From: Planctomycetota bacterium
GTDB lineage: Bacteria; Planctomycetota; Phycisphaerae; FEN-1346
NCBI GenBank assembly: GCA_026386995.1
Contig: JAPLMO010000407.1
Location: forward strand, 1-19,338
Reading direction: 5' to 3'
Length of the DNA: 19,338 nucleotides
In this document: positions 6,484-13,522 of the stretch, piece by piece
Position numbering within the stretch: the first letter of the stretch is position 1
Layout: each line of letters begins with the position of its first letter
The notes under the pieces: model-generated
Database searches by the model: none
What the model was told of the DNA's origin: nothing
Seen by the model: the letters and a program-made list of their open reading frames with translations, nothing else
Made by a program: the position numbers and the translations under genes

Positions 6484-7785
6484 TTAGATCAGGTTAGTCT
6501 TGCCCGGCATGGCGACTTCGTCGGCCGTGTAGGGGCCGAACGCGAGTTTCTCGGGTCCCAGGCGGAGTTTCGACACCTTGGTGGCCCAGTCCCACTTGAT
6601 CTCGCGGCCGGTGTAGGTGCACATGCGGCCGAGGACGGCGGCCATGCACGAATCGGCAACCTGCTGGCCCTCGTTCCAGTGCTTGTCCTTGCCCGTGATG
6701 CTGTTGAGGCAGTCGATGTGCTCCTGGACGTAGTGGTCCATTTCACCGCCCTTGAACTCCCAGATTTTCTCGCCGGAGATGGTGCTGATCTGGCCGCTGC
6801 AGTTCGATGTGCCCTTTTCGCCGATGACGCGTTCGGAGACGCGGCCGGCGCCCTTGGGCCAGTGCGAGCAGTAACTGGCGCATTTGACGCCACCCGGGAA
6901 CACGTACTCGACGGCATGGTGATCGAAGATGTTGCCGGGCTCGGGGCGCACCTGGCGGCCGCCGATGCCGACGGCGCTTTCCGGCGGGCCGCCGAACGCC
7001 CAGAGCATGATGTCGAGGTTGTGGACGTGCTGCTCGACGATGTGGTCGCCGCAGGTCCAAGACCAGGCGAACCAGTTGAGGACCTGCCACTCGACGTCGG
7101 ACATGCCCTGGCCGCGAGGCCGGTTGTGGGTGACGGGGCCGCCCATCCAGTAGAACTGGCCGCCCATGAGTTTGCCGAGAGCGCCCTTCTTGAGTTGCTC
7201 GATGGTTTCCTGGTAGCACTTGGAGTGGCGGCGCTGCGTGCCGGCGACGACGGTCAACTTCTGCTGGTCGGCCGCAGCCGCGGCGGCGCTGACGATGCGG
7301 TAGCCGTGCGGGTCGACGCAGACGGGCTTTTCCATGAAAACGTGCTTGCCGGCCTTGATGGCGGCGTCAAAGTGCATCGGGCGGAAGCCCGGAGGGGCGG
7401 CCGTGACGATCAGGTCCACGCCGGCGGCGATGACCTTGTCGCCGTTGTCGAAACCGCCGAAGCACGTCGCCTCGGTGGCGGCGACCTTGCCGCCATGTTT
7501 TTTGTCTCTCTTCAGGCCTTCCATGGCCCCCTTGGCCCTGTCCTGCCACAGGTCACCGAACGCCACGACCTTGATGTTGGTCTTGGTGATGTCCGCGGCC
7601 TCGCAGCACTGGGCGATGGCGCCTTTGCCGCGACCACCGCAGCCGATAAGGCCGACCTTGATCGTGTCTGAGCCTGCGGCGTAAACGTAATGTGCGCCGA
7701 CGCCGGCCAGGGCCGCGGTGGCCGCAACGGCCGCGGAACCTTTCAGGAAGTCTCTGCGTGACACCTGCTTCTTGTCGCTTTCCAT
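6484..7785 (-). CDS. Gfo/Idh/MocA family oxidoreductase with Tat signal
   Basis: The 433-residue protein is a paralogue of the downstream gene. It has a canonical Tat signal (SRRDFLK at residues 9-15, then a hydrophobic Ala-rich segment ending in YAAGSD at about 40), a Rossmann glycine motif (VGLIGCGGRG), EKP at 152-154, and the same GDHIVEQHVH block in the C-terminal domain. Export suggests action on a sugar derivative in the periplasm. The ATG at 7785 is chosen over an upstream in-frame start at 7860 because GAAAGGG lies just before it and the Tat signal then sits at the true N-terminus. It lies 102 bp after the isomerase-like gene; an 8-bp hairpin sits between them. Confidence 0.9.
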   Translation of the reverse strand: MESDKKQVSRRDFLKGSAAVAATAALAGVGAHYVYAAGSDTIKVGLIGCGGRGKGAIAQCCEAADITKTNIKVVAFGDLWQDRAKGAMEGLKRDKKHGGKVAATEATCFGGFDNGDKVIAAGVDLIVTAAPPGFRPMHFDAAIKAGKHVFMEKPVCVDPHGYRIVSAAAAAADQQKLTVVAGTQRRHSKCYQETIEQLKKGALGKLMGGQFYWMGGPVTHNRPRGQGMSDVEWQVLNWFAWSWTCGDHIVEQHVHNLDIMLWAFGGPPESAVGIGGRQVRPEPGNIFDHHAVEYVFPGGVKCASYCSHWPKGAGRVSERVIGEKGTSNCSGQISTISGEKIWEFKGGEMDHYVQEHIDCLNSITGKDKHWNEGQQVADSCMAAVLGRMCTYTGREIKWDWATKVSKLRLGPEKLAFGPYTADEVAMPGKTNLI

Positions 7786-7850
7786 CTGTAAGCCCTTTCT
7801 ATGGATTGGCGCTGCGCACCGTGTCGCAACGTGAACTAACGAACAACACG

Positions 7851-7868
7851 CGCCCATCAAGATGGGCG
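7851..7868 (-). promoter_or_regulatory. Hairpin between isomerase-like and oxidoreductase genes
   Basis: CGCCCATC and GATGGGCG form a perfect 8-bp inverted repeat with a two-base centre, probably a seven-pair stem and four-base loop in RNA. The downstream sequence on the minus strand is only moderately T-rich, so this may be a weak terminator or attenuator, or just a stabilising 3' structure. Confidence 0.35.
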
Positions 7869-7887
7869 GCTAACCAAACGGCAACGG

Positions 7888-8817
7888 CTAAATGTTCGCT
7901 TCAGCCCATTGGGCTTTTAAGAACGCGAAGGACTTCGGGATCTCGACCATCGGGTCGCTCGGGTGCTTCTTGTCGCCAGTGGTGTTGCATTCCAGGCTGC
8001 AATAGTCCTGGTAACCGATTTTCTTGAGGCCGCGGAAGCCGGCGACGAAACCGCGTTCCGGCTTATCGGGTTCCCTCATGTGGTCTTGGCCGGGCAGCCA
8101 GCGGATGCGGCCGGCCAGGTGGATGTGATGCAGCATGCCGTCGGCGGTGATGAAAGCCTGCTCGTCGTCCTTCTCTTCCTTGCACATGTGGTAGAAGTCG
8201 CCCATGAGGCAGATGCCGGGGCTCTTGGAGGCCTTGCAGATTTCGACGGCCTGTTCCAGGCGATTCATGAACCGCGCTTCGCCCTTGTTCAGGGGCTCCA
8301 AAAGGATCCGCGTGCCCAACTTGACGGCGTACTCGCCGACGGTGGGCAGGAGGTCGGCCAGGGCCTTGAGGCCGTCGTCCCAGTTCAACTGCGGATGGTT
8401 GTTGAAGGCGGGGACGAGGATGGCGCCCGTGCTGCCGGCCTCGCCGGCGCCCTCAAGGGCTTTCTTGAGTTTTTCGGCGCCTTCCTTGCGATTGGCCTCG
8501 TCGGGGTCGATCAGCGGGTAGTAGCCGCAGCACAGGGCCGCCACGCCGACGCCCGTGCCGGCCAGTTCTTGCCTGATCTGCTTGCCGCGCTCGGCGCTCA
8601 GGCCCCCGAACTCCAGGCCGCAGCCGCCGAACTTCAGGATGTTCTCGACCTTCTCCTTGAGGCTCTTGCCGGGAACCAGGCTTTCCTGGCTGCACAGTTT
8701 CAGGACGGCTTGGCTCTTTGGCGCATCGGCAGCCTTGAGGAGCCGCCCGCTTGCGCCCAGGCCGGCCACGGCGCTGGCAGCCACGATGGAGGTCTTCAGG
8801 AATTCGCGGCGGTCCAT
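7888..8817 (-). CDS. Tat-exported sugar phosphate isomerase/epimerase-like TIM barrel
   Basis: The 309-residue protein belongs to the xylose-isomerase-like/AP endonuclease 2 superfamily and is closest by eye to hydroxypyruvate isomerase-like proteins. A Tat signal opens the protein (DRREFLKTS, cleavage about residue 32). Likely metal ligands are Glu174 (LLEPLN), Asp207 (MGDFYH), His233 (HIHLAGR) and Glu276 (SLECN). The ATG at 8817 has AAAAGGAG upstream. It is first in a three-gene set with two exported Gfo/Idh/MocA proteins, implying isomerisation plus oxidoreduction of a sugar outside the cytoplasm. Its TAG stop lies within a TTTAGCCG motif seen in other spacers here. Substrate unknown. Confidence 0.85.
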   Translation of the reverse strand: MDRREFLKTSIVAASAVAGLGASGRLLKAADAPKSQAVLKLCSQESLVPGKSLKEKVENILKFGGCGLEFGGLSAERGKQIRQELAGTGVGVAALCCGYYPLIDPDEANRKEGAEKLKKALEGAGEAGSTGAILVPAFNNHPQLNWDDGLKALADLLPTVGEYAVKLGTRILLEPLNKGEARFMNRLEQAVEICKASKSPGICLMGDFYHMCKEEKDDEQAFITADGMLHHIHLAGRIRWLPGQDHMREPDKPERGFVAGFRGLKKIGYQDYCSLECNTTGDKKHPSDPMVEIPKSFAFLKAQWAEANI

Positions 8818-8834
8818 TCTGGTGCTCCTTTTCG

Positions 8835-8873
8835 GAACGGTTCAGAGTGCCTCATTCGAACGATTCAGCGTGC
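8835..8873. promoter_or_regulatory. Direct repeat, possible operator of the sugar cluster
   Basis: GAACGGTTCAGAGTGC (8835-8850) and GAACGATTCAGCGTGC (8858-8873) match at 14 of 16 positions and are 23 bp apart, about two helical turns. The first copy contains the small palindrome GAACGGTTC. They overlap the predicted -10 box and start site of the isomerase-like gene, which is where a repressor would sit. Confidence 0.45.
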
Positions 8874-8882
8874 GTAAGTCAA
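8854..8882 (-). promoter_or_regulatory. Predicted promoter of the Tat sugar cluster
   Basis: On the minus strand TTGACT (8882-8877), 17 bp, then TCGAAT (8859-8854). The start would fall near 8847, giving a leader of about 30 nt with an AAAAGGAG ribosome-binding site. The -10 match is four of six, so this is a modest prediction. Confidence 0.4.
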
Positions 8883-8893
8883 GCAATGAAAGC

Positions 8894-10636
8894 CTACGCG
8901 AACATCTCGGGCAGGAGCCGCCTGGCGATCTCGCCCAGATACGCATCGACCTCCCGATCCGAATCGAACTGGAACACCCGGTCGCAGACCTCGCGGGCCT
9001 GGTCCATAGTAATGCTACGGATCACCTTCTTAATCTCCAGCAGGGTGGCCGGAGATACGCTGAAAACCTGAACCCCCAGCCCCAGCAGGACCGGCGTATA
9101 AATGGGTTCGCCGGCCATTTCGCCGCACACGGCGAGGTCGACGCCGGATTCCCCGGCTGCCTCAGCCACCGTCCGGATCAGCCGCAGCACGGCCGGATGC
9201 CCGGGCGTGTACATGGTGGCCACGCGCTCGTTGGAGCGGTCCACGGCCAGGGTGTACTGAACGAGGTCGTTGGTGCCGATGCTGAAGAAATCGCATTCCT
9301 TGGCGAAGTGTCGGGCCATGATGGCGGCGCTGGGGACCTCGATCATGATGCCCACCTTCATGTCGGGATCGAACAGGACGCCTTCCTCCTCCAGGTCCTC
9401 GCGGACGTCGTTGAGGAGCATCTTGGCCTGCCGCAATTCCTTGAGGTTCGTCACCAGCGGGAACATGGCGCGCGTGGGCCCCAGGGCGCTGGCCCTCAGG
9501 ATGGCCCGCAGTTGGGTCTTGAAGAGGCCGATGTGCTGGAGGCTGAAGCGTATGCTGCGGCAGCCCAGGAACGGGTTGCGCTCGTCGTAGTCGCCCGAGA
9601 GGTGCGTGAACTTGTCGGCGCCAAGGTCGCATGTGCGGATGGTGATGGGTCGGCCCTTGAGGAGGTCGATCGCCTCGGCGTAGGCCTGGAAGTGGTCTTC
9701 CTCGGTCGGGTCGCAGTCGCGGTCCAGGTAGAGAAACTCGGTGCGGTAAAGGCCGATGCCGCTGGCCCCGCGGGCGAGGCAGGTCTCGACGTCGTGGGGG
9801 AACTCCATGTTGCCCCAGAGTTTGACCTCGTGGCCGTCCAGGGTGACCGCCGGGAGGTCGCGGAGGTCGCCGAGTGCCTTCTCCATGCGGCGGTAGCGTT
9901 CGTCGGCCACGCGGAAGCGGTTGATCGAGGCCTCGTCGGGGTTGATGATCACCAGGCCGCGGTTGCCGTCGACGATGACGGAGTCGCCGCCGGAGACGTC
10001 GGCCGTGATGTTCTTCAGGCCCACCACCGCCGGGATGCCCATAGCGCGGGCGACGATGGCGGTGTGGCTGGTGCGGCCGCCGCTGTCGGTGGCGAAGGCG
10101 AGGATCTTGGAGCGGTCCAGGCTGGCCGTCTGGCTGGGCGTCAGGTCGTGGCTGATGATGATGGCCGGCTCGGTGAGCGTGCCGAGGCTCTCGCGTTTGG
10201 CGCCGATCAAGTTGCGGAGGAGCCGCTTCTCGACGTCGTAAACGTCGCTGACGCGCTCCGACATGTACCGGTTGGGGAGGCTGAGGAACTTCTTGGCGTA
10301 GCCCCTGAGGACGGTGGAGACGGCGTACTCGGGGGCGTAATGCTCGCGCTGGATGAGTTCGCGGATTTCCTGGGAAACGTGGGGGTCGGTCAGCAGGGCG
10401 TCCTGGACGTCGAAGATGGCGCCCAGTTTTTCGCCGATGTCGGTGGCGATGCGCTGGCGGAGGCCCCGCAGTTCGCCCAACGCGCGCTCGACGGCGCCCT
10501 GGAACCGCGCGAGTTCGGCTTCGACTTCCCGGGGTTCGATGTTGCGGCGGGGAATACGGAACTGTTCGCTGTCCAACACGATCGCCGGCGCGATCGCCAG
10601 GCCCGGCGAAACCGCAATGCCTTTGCGTATTTCCAT
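8894..10636 (-). CDS. ptsI: PEP-protein phosphotransferase, PTS enzyme I
   Basis: The 580-residue enzyme takes phosphate from phosphoenolpyruvate and passes it to HPr. The N-terminal HPr-binding and swivelling domains end with the phospho-His motif GGRTSHTAIVARAMG (His191). The C-terminal PEP-binding barrel has LYRTEFLY (about 297), RTCDLGADK (334-342), GTNDLVQYTLAVDR (454-467) and the catalytic CGEMA (Cys504). Length matches the family. The ATG at 10636 lies 9 bp after the HPr stop; a strong Shine-Dalgarno is missing, so translation may depend on coupling to HPr. No EIIB or EIIC permease is seen, so this looks like a regulatory phosphorelay with the nearby EIIA. Confidence 0.96.
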   Translation of the reverse strand: MEIRKGIAVSPGLAIAPAIVLDSEQFRIPRRNIEPREVEAELARFQGAVERALGELRGLRQRIATDIGEKLGAIFDVQDALLTDPHVSQEIRELIQREHYAPEYAVSTVLRGYAKKFLSLPNRYMSERVSDVYDVEKRLLRNLIGAKRESLGTLTEPAIIISHDLTPSQTASLDRSKILAFATDSGGRTSHTAIVARAMGIPAVVGLKNITADVSGGDSVIVDGNRGLVIINPDEASINRFRVADERYRRMEKALGDLRDLPAVTLDGHEVKLWGNMEFPHDVETCLARGASGIGLYRTEFLYLDRDCDPTEEDHFQAYAEAIDLLKGRPITIRTCDLGADKFTHLSGDYDERNPFLGCRSIRFSLQHIGLFKTQLRAILRASALGPTRAMFPLVTNLKELRQAKMLLNDVREDLEEEGVLFDPDMKVGIMIEVPSAAIMARHFAKECDFFSIGTNDLVQYTLAVDRSNERVATMYTPGHPAVLRLIRTVAEAAGESGVDLAVCGEMAGEPIYTPVLLGLGVQVFSVSPATLLEIKKVIRSITMDQAREVCDRVFQFDSDREVDAYLGEIARRLLPEMFA

Positions 10637-10645
10637 CCGAAACCG

Positions 10646-10924
10646 TCAGCGTTTCCTGCTGGCATTCTCGTCAAAATGTTTAACGGCGTCGACCAGGGCC
10701 AGGAGGCACTCCTCGGCGTCCTCGCCCTCGGCTTCGATCCGCAACGTTGTTCCCTGCTCGGCATCCAGCAGCATCATCTCCATGATGCTCTTGCCGTTGA
10801 CCCGTTTGTCGTTCTTAAGGACCGTCACGCGGCTTACGAAGCGGTTGGCCGCCTCGACGAACTGCGTCGCCGGCCGCGCGTGCAGCCCTTGCCGATTGAC
10901 GATCTGTACTTCTTGAGAGGCCAC
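10646..10924 (-). CDS. ptsH: HPr family phosphocarrier protein
   Basis: The 92-residue HPr carries phosphate from enzyme I to EIIA. The phosphorylation site is His15 in GLHARPA. Ser46 in NGKSIMEMMLL is at the regulatory position used by HPr kinase/phosphorylase in organisms that have one; no hprK gene is in this window. The start is GTG at 10924 with AAGGA seven bases upstream. It sits between ptsN and ptsI. An NPr-type role, serving only the regulatory branch, is possible and cannot be separated by sequence here. Confidence 0.95.
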   Translation of the reverse strand: MASQEVQIVNRQGLHARPATQFVEAANRFVSRVTVLKNDKRVNGKSIMEMMLLDAEQGTTLRIEAEGEDAEECLLALVDAVKHFDENASRKR

Positions 10925-10964
10925 GAGTCGGTCCTTCTATTTATTCGTCGGGACGCCCCGGGCG

Positions 10965-11435
10965 TCATCCCAATTCCTCGTCGGCCTCGCGCAGCAGATC
11001 CAGCAACTCCTCCCTGGTCGTCGCCTGGCACATGAAACGCCGCAGGTTGTCGTTCTTGATGCTGCGGAAGATGTGTTCCATGGCCTTCAAGTGCTCCTCG
11101 GGCTTCTCGGAGTTCGACAAGAGCAGAAAGAACAGGTGAACCGGCTGACCGTCGAGCGCGGCAAACTCGACGCCTGCGGCGCTGCGGCCGACGGCGCCTA
11201 TTATGCTGTTTACGCCTTCCTGCTTGGCGTGCGGAATGGCCACGCCGTTGCCGAAACCGGTCGTGCCCTTTTTCTCGCGCCTCAAGACGGCGTCAACGAC
11301 CTTTCGCCGTTCGGAGGCCGGCAGGGCTTTCGCCTTGACCAGCGCCCCCATCATTTCGTCGATCGCCTCTCGGGCGGTCTCGGCCTTCAGGGCCTGGATC
11401 ACGGCGTCACGGTGGATAAAATCCATTAGATGCAT
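10965..11435 (-). CDS. ptsN: PTS EIIA domain protein, PtsN/fructose type
   Basis: The 156-residue single-domain EIIA has the active-site histidine in GNGVAIPHAK (His69) and the later LDGQPVHLFFLLLS strand typical of the EIIA-Ntr/EIIA-fructose family. With no EIIB/EIIC fusion it is most likely regulatory, phosphorylated by HPr from the same operon. It starts 21 bp after hpf; hpf-ptsN adjacency is common in other bacteria, where rpoN usually precedes hpf, but here no rpoN is present. The start at 11435 has GAGGA about ten bases upstream; an in-frame ATG at 11426 is an alternative. Confidence 0.9.
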   Translation of the reverse strand: MHLMDFIHRDAVIQALKAETAREAIDEMMGALVKAKALPASERRKVVDAVLRREKKGTTGFGNGVAIPHAKQEGVNSIIGAVGRSAAGVEFAALDGQPVHLFFLLLSNSEKPEEHLKAMEHIFRSIKNDNLRRFMCQATTREELLDLLREADEELG

Positions 11436-11456
11436 CGGCAGCAGTTCCTCGCCCCC

Positions 11457-11786
11457 TTATGTTCGCGTGGGCTGGTGAGGGTTCGGCCCTCGGCCTTTCC
11501 GGTTCCGGGTACGGTCTTTATGCTCCACCAACTGGCGTTCCACCCGGTCGGCGGTCTGGTCGATGGCGGTCCTCAAATCCGGCCCGTAGGTGCTTGCCAC
11601 CAGGTCATGCACGTGCTCCAGATCGACAATGATCTCGCAGCCGAAACCCGCTCCGGTCTGATCCAGCAGGACCCTGATGGCCTGGATCTTGTCGTAGAAC
11701 TTCGCGAGGTGCTCGGCTTTCTTCTCGGCATACGCCTTCATCTCCGGCGAAACCGACGTGTGACGAACGGTCACTTCGATCTGCAA
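11457..11786 (-). CDS. hpf: Ribosome hibernation-promoting factor, short HPF/RaiA family
   Basis: The 109-residue protein binds the 30S decoding region and silences or dimerises ribosomes in slow growth. The single S30AE domain is seen in QIEVTVRHTSVSPEMKAYAE at the N-terminus, the KKAEHLAKFYDKI helix and the DLRTAIDQTADRVERQLVEHKDR helix. The C-terminal domain of long HPF is absent; a short basic Arg/Pro tail replaces it. A TTG at 11786 is chosen because GGGAGG lies six bases upstream and translation then begins exactly at the domain; an upstream GTG-type extension to 11858 has no such support. It leads the ptsN-HPr-ptsI operon. Confidence 0.9.
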   Translation of the reverse strand: MQIEVTVRHTSVSPEMKAYAEKKAEHLAKFYDKIQAIRVLLDQTGAGFGCEIIVDLEHVHDLVASTYGPDLRTAIDQTADRVERQLVEHKDRTRNRKGRGPNPHQPTRT

Positions 11787-11848
11787 TCGCCACCTCCCAC
11801 CTGAATCGGGACCCGGATTAGACACTCTCCCCACACCACGTTCCCTGG

Positions 11849-11878
11849 AGTGTACCACCCCAAAGCGTACTAAGTCAA
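11849..11878 (-). promoter_or_regulatory. Predicted promoter of hpf-ptsN-HPr-ptsI
   Basis: On the minus strand TTGACT (11878-11873), 18 bp, then TACACT (11854-11849). Transcription would begin near 11842, leaving a leader of about 55 nt before the TTG start of hpf. It is back to back with the promoter at 11903-11931. Confidence 0.5.
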
Positions 11879-11902
11879 TGATTTCCGAACCTCGCCACGC
11901 GG

Positions 11903-11931
11903 TTGACCGGCCCGCGGGGATGTGCTATGTT
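11903..11931 (+). promoter_or_regulatory. Predicted extended -10 promoter of the small-protein island
   Basis: TTGACC (11903-11908), 17 bp, then TATGTT (11926-11931) preceded by TGC, an extended -10 motif. The start would be near 11938, about 38 nt upstream of the ATG at 11976. Confidence 0.5.
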
Positions 11932-11975
11932 TAATACTGGCGGGTGAAGCACCGTCTCCAGCGGAGGACACGACC

Positions 11976-12170
11976 ATGAAGGATTCCGTGAACAAGGCCC
12001 AGACCGTCCTGAAGAGCGTTCTGCGGGAGTTCGAGCCGACCAAGGGGCATTTCGTCGCCGGGACGCGCGAGTTCCTCCTGGTCCTCCGGAGCGTCGTCGA
12101 CGCCCAGATCGCCCTCCTGGACCGCGCGACGGGCAGGGAAGGCAAGTCTGACGAGCAGGGCGGGGCATGA
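11976..12170 (+). CDS. Small protein of unknown function (64 residues)
   Basis: The protein is not recognised. The ATG at 11976 has GCGGAGGAC nine bases upstream, a strong ribosome-binding site, and lies downstream of an extended -10 promoter. No signal peptide or membrane segment is visible; the sequence looks helical and amphipathic (repeated VLKSVLREF, LLVLRSVVDAQIALLDR), with a charged C-terminus ending in DEQGGA. Support that it is a real gene comes from a second, decayed copy of its last 26 codons at 12793-12870, where the reading frame and stop position are conserved despite nucleotide changes. It precedes an exported PsbP/DcrB-like protein and is probably co-transcribed with it. Confidence 0.7.
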   Translation: MKDSVNKAQTVLKSVLREFEPTKGHFVAGTREFLLVLRSVVDAQIALLDRATGREGKSDEQGGA

Positions 12171-12246
12171 CCCCGGCGCCGGCCCGAAGCACCTGATCTT
12201 ATGCGTTTCCGGGGCGGACACGCCGCACCGAAAGGAGTGGTCCCTC

Positions 12247-12756
12247 ATGCGTACGGCTGCATGGATCTTTTCGGCGGCGGTTGCCGTGGCTCTTGTCGTT
12301 TGCGGGGCGGCGGCCGCCGTCCGCAGGCCGTCCCTGTACGAGGACGGCTTGTACCGGTTCTCCATCGAGCCGCCCGCCTTTCCGCCTGCGGAAAAAGGCG
12401 CAAGCGCCGTTCCTGTCATCATGGCGGCTCCGCCCGAGGGCGGCTTCAACAGCAACGTCAGCGTGGCCGTCCAGCAGGTTGCCATGACGCGCGACGCCTA
12501 CCGCGCCCTGATGCTCGGGCAGTTCAAGCAGTCGGGCTTCAGGATCAACTCGCAGCGCGACACCACGGTCAGCAGCCGCGATGCGGTCGTCTGGGACTAC
12601 GAGGGCATCCAGGGCGGCCGGGAACTCCGGTGGCTGGCCATGGTCGTTGTGGACGCCGACCGCGTTTATCTGATTACCTGCACGAGCCCCAAGGAAGCCT
12701 TCCCGAAGTACGAGAAGGAATTCCATGCCTGCCTGAACAGTTTCCGGCTGAAGTGA
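12247..12756 (+). CDS. Exported PsbP/DcrB-like protein, copy 1
   Basis: The 169-residue protein has a Sec-type signal (positively charged MRT start, hydrophobic residues about 5-24). The mature part resembles the PsbP/DcrB (DUF1795-like) alpha/beta fold: YRFSIEPPAFP near the start, a strand with NSNVSVAVQQV, and a closing RVYLITCTSPKEAF...FHACLNSFRLK helix-strand. This assignment is by pattern only. ACCGAAAGGAG about ten bases upstream sets the ATG at 12247. A tandem paralogue lies 218 bp downstream with the same length. Function unknown. Confidence 0.75.
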   Translation: MRTAAWIFSAAVAVALVVCGAAAAVRRPSLYEDGLYRFSIEPPAFPPAEKGASAVPVIMAAPPEGGFNSNVSVAVQQVAMTRDAYRALMLGQFKQSGFRINSQRDTTVSSRDAVVWDYEGIQGGRELRWLAMVVVDADRVYLITCTSPKEAFPKYEKEFHACLNSFRLK

Positions 12757-12792
12757 TGCGTGGTGCGTTGTGCCCGCCGCCCAATATGCAGG

Positions 12793-12870
12793 GTGGTCGA
12801 CGCCGAGAGTTCCCTGCTGGACCGCGTTATGAAGGAGAAAGACAAGCCCGACGATCAGGGCGGGGCGTAA
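12793..12870 (+). pseudogene. Remnant of a second copy of the 64-residue small gene
   Basis: Twenty-five codons plus a stop read VVDAESSLLDR..., ending in DDQGGA. They align without gaps to the last 25 codons of the gene at 11976-12170 (VVDAQIALLDR...DEQGGA). The first two thirds of the gene, including start and ribosome-binding site, are missing; the break falls just after the homologous 3' flank of the first PsbP/DcrB-like gene. It is most simply explained by tandem duplication of the two-gene unit with deletion at the join. Confidence 0.8.
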
Positions 12871-12973
12871 TGCCGTAGCCGTGCCACCCTGCGTGCATAT
12901 CAAGACATCCGGCCGTTCGGGCGCCGCCGCTTGGGCGAGCGTCGACGGCCTGCACCGAAAGGAGAGGTTCCTT

Positions 12974-13483
12974 ATGCGCACCACAACTTGGGTTGTTTTC
13001 GTTGCGGCAACGGGTGTGTTTCTGGCGTGTACAGTGGTGGCCGCTGTGCGCGGCCCCTCAGTCTACCAGGACAGCGTCTACGGGTTCTCGATCAACGCCC
13101 CCGCTTTCCCGGCCGCAGGCAAAGGTGCCAATGTAGTCCCCGTTGTCATGATGGCCCCGGCGGATGAAGGCTTCAGCAGCAATGTCAATGTGTCCGTCCA
13201 GACGGTCGCCGTTTCTCGCGACGCTTATCGCGACCTGTCGACGGCTCAGTTCAAACAGGCGGGCTGGAAGGTCAACGCGCAGCGCAACGCTACGGTCAGC
13301 GGCAAAGATGCGATCTTCTGGGATTATGAGGGAACGCAGGGCGGCCGGGAACTCCGCTGGCTGGCCATGGCCGTCGTGGACACCGACCGCGTTTATCTGA
13401 TTACCTGCACGAGCCCCAAGGAAGCATTCCCGAAGTACGAGAAGGAATTCCAGGCCTGCCTGAACAGTTTCCGGCTGAAGTGA
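12974..13483 (+). CDS. Exported PsbP/DcrB-like protein, copy 2
   Basis: This 169-residue protein aligns over its full length with copy 1: same signal-peptide layout (MRTTTWVV..., hydrophobic to about residue 24), YGFSINAPAFP, SSNVNVSVQTV and an almost identical last 40 residues. The N-terminal two thirds have diverged at many positions, while the 3' end is nearly identical in DNA. ACCGAAAGGAG about ten bases upstream of the ATG is shared with copy 1. It probably depends on the upstream promoter at 11903-11931 or on its own start in 12871-12973, where no clear promoter was seen. It converges on coaB. Function unknown. Confidence 0.75.
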   Translation: MRTTTWVVFVAATGVFLACTVVAAVRGPSVYQDSVYGFSINAPAFPAAGKGANVVPVVMMAPADEGFSSNVNVSVQTVAVSRDAYRDLSTAQFKQAGWKVNAQRNATVSGKDAIFWDYEGTQGGRELRWLAMAVVDTDRVYLITCTSPKEAFPKYEKEFQACLNSFRLK

Positions 13484-13522
13484 TGCGTGGGGCGTTGTGC
13501 CCGCCGCGCGGGGCTACCAGTC

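Noticed and set aside
5068..7671. Open frame of 867 codons on the plus strand
   Set aside because: It is antisense to two clear Gfo/Idh/MocA genes; its product is Asp/Val/Ala-rich without domains, as expected from complementing GC-rich codons.
8555..11035. Open frame of 826 codons on the plus strand
   Set aside because: It is antisense to ptsI, HPr and part of the isomerase-like gene, all of which have full catalytic motifs.
11787..11858. Upstream extension of hpf
   Set aside because: It precedes the conserved N-terminus, lacks a ribosome-binding site and reaches the predicted promoter.
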